From Streptomyces chryseus (lineage in GTDB: Bacteria; Actinomycetota; Actinomycetes; Streptomycetales; Streptomycetaceae), in contig NZ_BMVO01000012.1 of the NCBI RefSeq assembly GCF_014650755.1, positions 124,001-188,000 of the forward strand: DNA of 64,000 bases, given 5' to 3'. Positions 59,360-64,000 of the stretch are shown piece by piece. Below the pieces are notes generated by a model that was not told the origin of the DNA, did no database searches, and was given only the letters and a program-made list of their open reading frames with translations. The position numbers were made by a program, and so were the translations under genes. Within the stretch, counting starts at the first letter, position 1. Each line of letters opens with the position of its first letter.

Positions 59360-59365
59360 TAACGT
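59360..59365 (+). promoter_or_regulatory. Candidate leaderless -10 box
   Basis: TAACGT ending 6 nt before GTG 59372; no Shine-Dalgarno. Confidence 0.45.
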
Positions 59366-59371
59366 CGTGGC

Positions 59372-59947
59372 GTGCCCGTCGACCCCCTGCACCGCGCGAA
59401 GAACCAGCCGCCCCGCGGCTCGCGGCCGAGCGCTGTCGAGGTCCGCCGAAGCGCCCGCCGCAGCAGGACGGTGTCCGCGTACCGCGAGGGCGACCGCACG
59501 ATCGTGCTCATCCCCGACCGCATGTCGGAGGCCGAGGAGCAGCGCTGGGTGAGCGTGATGCTCGACAAGCTCGCCGCCCAGGAGAGCAAGCGCGTCTTCG
59601 GCGACGCCGAACTCGCCGAGCGCGCCCAGCAGCTGTCCGCCCAGTTCTTCGAAGGCCGGGCGCGCCCGGCGTCCGTGCGCTGGGTGACGAACCAGAACAC
59701 CCGCTGGGGCTCCTGCACTCCGGCCGAGGGCAGCATCAGGCTTTCGCACCGCCTCCAGGGCATGCCCGAGTACGTCGTCGACTACGTGCTCCTCCACGAG
59801 CTCGCCCACCTGCTCGTCCCCGGTCACGGCCCGCGCTTCTGGCAGCTCCTGGAGGCGTACCCGCGCACCGAGCGCGCTCGCGGGTACCTCGAAGGAGTGG
59901 TCGCCGCCGAGCGGCTTCCGTACCTGCCGGGCGCACGCACCGAGTGA
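59372..59947 (+). CDS. YgjP/WSS1-like metallopeptidase (M48, DUF45)
   Basis: 191 aa. HELAH zinc motif (LLHELAHLLVPGHG) with downstream GHGPRFW third-ligand region, preceded by the family marks RWVTNQNTRWGSCTP. Related to SprT/WSS1-type proteins in fold; cellular substrate unknown. Apparently leaderless GTG. The 107 nt to the next gene hold no terminator hairpin that I can see. Confidence 0.87.
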   Translation: MPVDPLHRAKNQPPRGSRPSAVEVRRSARRSRTVSAYREGDRTIVLIPDRMSEAEEQRWVSVMLDKLAAQESKRVFGDAELAERAQQLSAQFFEGRARPASVRWVTNQNTRWGSCTPAEGSIRLSHRLQGMPEYVVDYVLLHELAHLLVPGHGPRFWQLLEAYPRTERARGYLEGVVAAERLPYLPGARTE

Positions 59948-60054
59948 CGCTGGGTGATTCTGTACCGAGTGTGTACCGGCCTGGCCGGATGTCCCCATTC
60001 GCGGGTTAGCCTGACGCGACGCATTCACCTCGGGATGGGGGACGGTCGTTACGC

Positions 60055-61668
60055 ATGACCAGGGAATTCCAACGTGGCCACAAGGCCAAAATCAGTGACC
60101 TCACAGCGGGTACCGATCTGTACGTAGGTGTGCAGATCGCGGCACCCGGACTCACCTTCGACATCAGCTGTTTCGGGCTCGACGTCAACGAGCAGCTCTC
60201 GGACGACCGGTATTTCATTTTCTTCAACCAGCCGAAGTCGCCCGAGGAGTCGATTCAGCAACTCGGCCCGCAGTCGGGCGACACCGAGTCGTTCCGCGTC
60301 ACGCTGGACCGCATCCCGGCGAACATCCACCGGCTCTCCTTCACCGCGACGATCGACGGCGCGGGACAGATGTCGCAGGTGGGCCCCGGTTACATCCGCA
60401 TCGTCGCGGGTGGTGAAGAGGTCGTCAGGTACGCCTTCACCGGCTCGGAGTTCACCACCGAACGCGCGGTGATGCTGGGTGACTTCTACCTCAAGGACGT
60501 GTGGCGGTTCGCCGCGATCGGCCAGGGCTTCGACGGCGGGCTCGAAGCCCTGCTGAAGAACTTCGGCGGTGAGGTGGCCGAGGAGCAGCCGGCCGCGCAG
60601 CCGCAGGCCGCGGCGCCTTCCTTCGCCCCGCCGGCCCAGGCTTCCCAGCCCGCCCCGGCCTTCGGCGCACCCGCCGCCCCGCCGGCCCCGGCGCCCGTCC
60701 CGGCCCCCGCGCAGGGCTTCGCCCCGCCGCAGCCGGCCCCGCAGCAGGCCGCGCCCCAGCAGCCGGCCCCGCAGATGTACGCGGCGCCGACCGTCGCGGC
60801 GCCGATGGCTCCGCCGCCGCAGGCCGGCCCGGTCGCGCCGCCCGCCCCGGCGCCGTACGGACAGCCGCCCCAGCAGCCGCAGTTCGGCCAGGTCCCCGGG
60901 CAGCCGCCCGGCCAGGTCCAGCCGCCCGGCGGCTACGGCCAGCCCGCCCCGTACGGCCAGCCCCAGGGCATGCCCCAAGGCGTCCCCCAGGGCGCCCCGC
61001 AGGGCGGCGCCGGGCTCAAGGCGGCCCTCCAGCCGTACCGCGAGGCGCCCACCGGACAGCGCTGGACACCGCAGAACCAGCAGCTCATGCGCGTGGAACT
61101 CGGCATGGGCGGTACGCCGATCCTCGCCCGCCAGGGCAGCATGGTGATGTACCAGGGCAAGGTGGACTTCAGCCACAAGGGCGCGGGCTTCACCGGCCGC
61201 ATCGTCGGCAATGCGACCGGCCAGGAGATGCAGCTGATGCGCTGCTCCGGGCGCGGCCAGGTCTTCCTCGCCGAGAACGGCGCGCACCTGCACCCGATCG
61301 AGCTCCAGGGCGACGGCATCTGCGTCTCCGCCGAGAACGTGCTCGCGTTCGACGAGTCGCTCCAGTACGAGGTCCGCCGCATCGAGGGCCACGGCATCCC
61401 CGGCGGCGCCCTGTTCACCATGCAGTTCCAGGGAACGGGCACGGTCGTCGTGAAGACGAACGGCGTCCCGGTGGTCCTGCCGGTCACGCCGACCACGTTC
61501 GCCGACGCCAACGCGGTCGTCGCGTGGTCCTCGGCCTCCCAGGTCATCCTCTCCAGCCAGGTGCGCCTGCGTCGCAACGCGTACCCGGGTCACAGCGGAG
61601 AGACCGTGAACCTCCAGTTCCGGGGAGCGCCCGGGAACTTCATCGTCGTCCAGCCCTACGAGGTCTGA
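60055..61668 (+). CDS. TerD-AIM24 fusion protein
   Basis: 537 aa. N-terminal TerD-type domain (about 1-170; ISCFGLDVNEQLSDDRYFIF, FNQPKSPE, acidic Ca-site residues), a Pro/Ala/Gln linker (about 175-320), and a C-terminal AIM24 beta-helix domain (about 335-535; LARQGSMVMYQGKVDF, LMRCSGRGQVFLAE). TerD domains bind Ca2+ and occur in tellurite/stress systems; AIM24 is of unknown function. Start ATG 60055 after a GGGG-type site. First of three tandem genes sharing the AIM24 fold. Confidence 0.87.
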   Translation: MTREFQRGHKAKISDLTAGTDLYVGVQIAAPGLTFDISCFGLDVNEQLSDDRYFIFFNQPKSPEESIQQLGPQSGDTESFRVTLDRIPANIHRLSFTATIDGAGQMSQVGPGYIRIVAGGEEVVRYAFTGSEFTTERAVMLGDFYLKDVWRFAAIGQGFDGGLEALLKNFGGEVAEEQPAAQPQAAAPSFAPPAQASQPAPAFGAPAAPPAPAPVPAPAQGFAPPQPAPQQAAPQQPAPQMYAAPTVAAPMAPPPQAGPVAPPAPAPYGQPPQQPQFGQVPGQPPGQVQPPGGYGQPAPYGQPQGMPQGVPQGAPQGGAGLKAALQPYREAPTGQRWTPQNQQLMRVELGMGGTPILARQGSMVMYQGKVDFSHKGAGFTGRIVGNATGQEMQLMRCSGRGQVFLAENGAHLHPIELQGDGICVSAENVLAFDESLQYEVRRIEGHGIPGGALFTMQFQGTGTVVVKTNGVPVVLPVTPTTFADANAVVAWSSASQVILSSQVRLRRNAYPGHSGETVNLQFRGAPGNFIVVQPYEV

Positions 61669-61679
61669 GGGAGCCCGTC

Positions 61680-62360
61680 ATGAATCAGCAACTCGCGGGC
61701 TTCGCCCCGACCCCGATCGCGGCCCGTATGGAGAACCACGGGCGCGCGATGCTCAAGGTCGCCATGGCCACCGGCCAGGACCTCTACGCGCGCACCGGCT
61801 CGATGGTGGCGTACGAGGGCTTCATCCAGTACGAGCCGAACCCGCCCGCCGTCCGCCAGATCGCGTCCCAGTGGGTCACCGGCGAGGGTGCGCCCGTCAT
61901 GAAGTGCAGCGGCGACGGTCTGCTCTACCTCGCCGACTACGGCGCGGACGTCGTCGTCATCAACCTCGACAACGACTCGCTCTCGGTCAACGGCAGCAAC
62001 CTCCTCGCCTTCGACGCGCACCTCCAGTGGGGCGTGGAAAAGGTCAAGGGCATGGCGAAGTTCGCCGGACAGGGCCTGTGGAACGTCGAGATCGTCGGCA
62101 CCGGCTGGGTCGCCCTGACCTCGCGCGGCACTCCGATCGTCGTCGAGTGCGGTCGCGGCGAGGACGAGACGTACGTCGACCCCGACGCCCTCGTCGCCTG
62201 GTCCCCGAACCTCAAGGTCAAGGGCAAGCGCAGCTTCAAGGCGTCCGCCCTGGTCGGGCGCGGCAGCGGAGAGGCCTACCAGATGGCTTTCTCCGGCGAG
62301 GGAATCGTCGTCGTACAGCCGAGCGAGGACAGCACCGACCGCCTGCGGGTCCGGGGCTGA
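61680..62360 (+). CDS. AIM24 family protein
   Basis: 226 aa, a single AIM24 domain: LYARTGSMVAYEGFIQYEP, VMKCSGDGLLYLADYG, LAFDAHLQWGVEKVKG, GEGIVVVQPSE. ATG 61680 is 11 nt after the preceding stop with GGGAG between. Operon partner of the TerD-AIM24 fusion. Confidence 0.88.
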   Translation: MNQQLAGFAPTPIAARMENHGRAMLKVAMATGQDLYARTGSMVAYEGFIQYEPNPPAVRQIASQWVTGEGAPVMKCSGDGLLYLADYGADVVVINLDNDSLSVNGSNLLAFDAHLQWGVEKVKGMAKFAGQGLWNVEIVGTGWVALTSRGTPIVVECGRGEDETYVDPDALVAWSPNLKVKGKRSFKASALVGRGSGEAYQMAFSGEGIVVVQPSEDSTDRLRVRG

Positions 62361-62379
62361 GGGGGAGCGAGAACACACC

Positions 62380-63135
62380 ATGCAGAGCCCGCTTTTCAGT
62401 CACACCGAGCAGCAGTCCCAGGACCGGTACGCCGTGCAGAACCCGCAGCTCCTGCGGGTCTCGCTGACCGGCCACGACGACGTGCTCGCCCGCAAGGGCG
62501 CCATGGTCGCGTACCAGGGGCTGATCGACTTCGACGGCGAGTACCAGTCGAGCGGTCAGCGCCGCGCCCGTGCCAACACCGGTGAGGGCCTCGACCTGAT
62601 GCGCTGCTCCGGGCAGGGCACCGTCTACCTCGCCAACCTCGCGCAGTACGTCCACCTCGTGGACGTCGACCGCGAGGGCATGACCGTGGACAGCGCCTAC
62701 GTCCTGGCGCTGGACTCCTCGCTGCACACCGAAGTCATCGCCGTGGACAGCCAGTACGGCATCTCCGGAACGGGCAAGTACCAGCTCAACATCACCGGGC
62801 AGGGCAAGGTCGCGCTGATGACCTCGGGCCAGCCTTTGATGCTCCAGGTCACGCCGGACAAGTACGTCAACGCCGACGCCGACGCGATCGTCGCCTGGTC
62901 CAGCTCCCTGCGCGTGCAGATGCAGGCCCAGACGCACTCGTCGAACGTGCGCCGCCGGCGCGGCACCACCGGTGAGGGCTGGGAACTCAGCTTCCTCGGC
63001 CAGGGATTCGCCCTGGTGCAGCCCAGCGAGGTGATGCCGCCGCAGGACGCCCAGCTGGGCCAGGGCGTCGCCGCGCAGTTCGGCGTCGGACAGCAGGGCG
63101 CCCGCGGCCAGAACCAGAACAACGCCTGGAACTGA
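62380..63135 (+). CDS. AIM24 family protein
   Basis: 251 aa. AIM24 domain: VLARKGAMVAYQGLIDFDG, LMRCSGQGTVYLANLAQ, YVLALDSSLHTEVIAV, GQGFALVQPSE, then a Gln/Gly/Asn tail. Nineteen nt after the previous gene with GGGGGAG. Third member of the operon; ends at a strong terminator. Confidence 0.88.
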   Translation: MQSPLFSHTEQQSQDRYAVQNPQLLRVSLTGHDDVLARKGAMVAYQGLIDFDGEYQSSGQRRARANTGEGLDLMRCSGQGTVYLANLAQYVHLVDVDREGMTVDSAYVLALDSSLHTEVIAVDSQYGISGTGKYQLNITGQGKVALMTSGQPLMLQVTPDKYVNADADAIVAWSSSLRVQMQAQTHSSNVRRRRGTTGEGWELSFLGQGFALVQPSEVMPPQDAQLGQGVAAQFGVGQQGARGQNQNNAWN

Positions 63136-63150
63136 CCCCCTCGGGACACA

Positions 63151-63186
63151 GGTAAGGGGCGGGCTTCCAAGAGCCCGCCCCTTACC
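63151..63186. terminator. Bidirectional terminator
   Basis: A 15-bp stem GGTAAGGGGCGGGCT / AGCCCGCCCCTTACC, loop of 6, after the AIM24 operon and the converging Nudix gene. Confidence 0.88.
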
Positions 63187-63206
63187 CATCTGCGGATGTA
63201 CGCCGT

Positions 63207-63728
63207 CTACAGCGCCGCCCGGGTACGTTCCACCAGCCGCACGACCGACGCGTCGGCCACGCCCGCCACCTCGTCGTACGGGAACCAGCGCAGATCCAGC
63301 GACTCCTCGCTGATCGCCTCGACCGCCCCGCCCGGCGCCAGCGCGGCGTACTGCACGTCCAGGTGCCAGTTGCAGGGCGCCGGGATCGGATGCCGGTCCA
63401 GCCGCACCGGGCCGCCGGGCAGCAGCGTGAGCCCCGCGATGCCGGACTCCTCCGTGGCCTCGCGCAGCGCGGCGTCGCTCAGCGTCGCGTCCCCGGGCTC
63501 GCAGTGGCCGCCCATCTGGAGCCACATGTTCAGCTTGCGGTGCAGCGTCAGCAGCACTTGCCCGCGCTCCGGATCGACGACCAGCGCGCTCGCAGTGAGG
63601 TGCCCCGCCTCGCAGGCCTTCCACATCCCGTCGGGGTGCGCCGACAGATGATCGAGGTACGTACGGCGCAGTTCGTCCTGGTCCTCGTAGCTCTTCAGTA
63701 CGAGGACCGCGTCGTCGTGCAGGCTCAC
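63207..63728 (-). CDS. Nudix hydrolase
   Basis: 173 aa. Nudix box from GGHCEPGDATLSDA to LREATEESGI (Asp where the consensus has Glu in GxxxxxE), N-terminal helical part and C-terminal WFPYDEV. Nucleotide-pyrophosphatase class; substrate unknown. GTG 63728 overlaps the TGA of the preceding gene (GTGA), so the two are translationally coupled. Confidence 0.87.
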   Translation of the reverse strand: MSLHDDAVLVLKSYEDQDELRRTYLDHLSAHPDGMWKACEAGHLTASALVVDPERGQVLLTLHRKLNMWLQMGGHCEPGDATLSDAALREATEESGIAGLTLLPGGPVRLDRHPIPAPCNWHLDVQYAALAPGGAVEAISEESLDLRWFPYDEVAGVADASVVRLVERTRAAL

Positions 63729-64000
63729 TTGTCGCTGTCGCCCTCTGCGTCGTTCTTGTCCTCGCCGTCCGTGTCCTTCTTCAGGTCCGGCTTGCGCGGG
63801 CTGCCTCCGGCCGCCTCGCCGAGCATCTTGTCGATCTCGGAGAAGTCCATCTGCTCGCGGTGCACGAACCCGTCCGGGTCGTCCAGGTCCTCGGCCGTCG
63901 GCAGCATGTCCGGGTGCTCCCACAGCGCGTCGCGCCCGTCCAGGCCGCGCGCGTCCGTGAGCGAGGCCCACAGCCGCGCCGCGTCCCGCAGCCGCCGCGG
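63725..64000 (-). CDS. 3' end of a DUF2342-type zinc-dependent metalloprotease (partial)
   Basis: Runs off the right edge; 91 codons are visible. The frame RLRDAARLWASL, DALWEHPDMLPTAEDLDDPDGF is the usual C-terminal tail of actinobacterial DUF2342 (zincin_2) proteins, followed by an acidic end (DGEDKNDAEGDSDK). The HExxH part is outside the window. A short ATG-started frame from 63907 is only its end. Confidence 0.75.
   Translation of the reverse strand, partial: PRRLRDAARLWASLTDARGLDGRDALWEHPDMLPTAEDLDDPDGFVHREQMDFSEIDKMLGEAAGGSPRKPDLKKDTDGEDKNDAEGDSDK

Noticed and set aside
1..64000. CRISPR array, tRNA, rRNA, transposase or integrase
   Set aside because: No regularly spaced direct repeats, no tRNA-like cloverleaf with CCA end, no transposase motifs and no att-like duplications were seen.

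Overview
The window is very GC-rich, uses GTG starts and Shine-Dalgarno sites of the AGGAG/GGGAG type, and shows several probable leaderless starts (a TAnnnT box 5-7 nt before the start codon). Gene content and order (wblC/whiB7-type regulator, mycoredoxin, AdnAB-like helicase-nucleases, MoeZ, TerD/AIM24 proteins) point to a Streptomyces chromosome, core region. There is no rRNA, tRNA, insertion sequence, prophage or CRISPR.

Layout. (1) 0-5 kb: an extracytoplasmic-stress module with the same order as mycobacterial sigE-rseA-htrA-tatB: ECF sigma factor, zinc anti-sigma factor, membrane-anchored HtrA protease, TatB. (2) 5-16 kb: housekeeping and transport genes: Mrp/ApbC Fe-S carrier, DUF1003, an MgtE-like CBS protein without a membrane channel, a lipoprotein, EamA and MFS exporters, CorA, a SUFU-domain protein. 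The corA upstream region (12.05-12.32 kb) holds a compact set of inverted repeats followed by a T-run on the minus strand, a candidate structured RNA. (3) 15-26 kb: PHP phosphoesterase, MarC, NYN nuclease-like protein, a DEAD-box RNA helicase with a tandem-repeat basic tail and an apparent CTG start, a ferritin-like protein, a TetR regulator, two alpha/beta hydrolases and a membrane-anchored DUF3152 metzincin-like protein.

(4) 26.9-31.9 kb: a tightly overlapping operon of a PelF-like (DUF3492/GT4) glycosyltransferase, a polytopic membrane protein, a 17-codon ORF, an NAD-dependent epimerase and a spherulin-4 (GH135-related) protein. I read it as a candidate exopolysaccharide locus related to Pel/galactosaminogalactan systems. 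(5) 32-41 kb: moeZ, a ParA/ParB-like pair away from any origin, two paralogous secreted tripeptidyl-aminopeptidase-type lipoproteins, and a large membrane protein joining a degenerate kinase-like domain to an LPG-synthase-type membrane domain.

(6) 41-58 kb: a genome-maintenance and stress block that matches, gene for gene over much of its length, the mycobacterial Rv3206c-Rv3197A neighbourhood: alkyltransferase-like protein, AdnA- and AdnB-like helicase-nucleases, (M20 peptidase), NudC, mycoredoxin, UvrD2, the WhiB7/WblC regulator and an ABC1-family kinase. The wblC leader can be read in detail: a promoter with an AT-rich element before -35, a 101-codon upstream ORF, a U-tailed terminator, and a competing antiterminator whose 5' arm lies under the last codons of the uORF.

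(7) 58-64 kb: a ThiF-like protein, a YgjP/WSS1-like metallopeptidase, an operon of three AIM24-domain proteins (the first fused to TerD), a Nudix hydrolase, and the 3' end of a DUF2342-type zincin that runs off the right edge.
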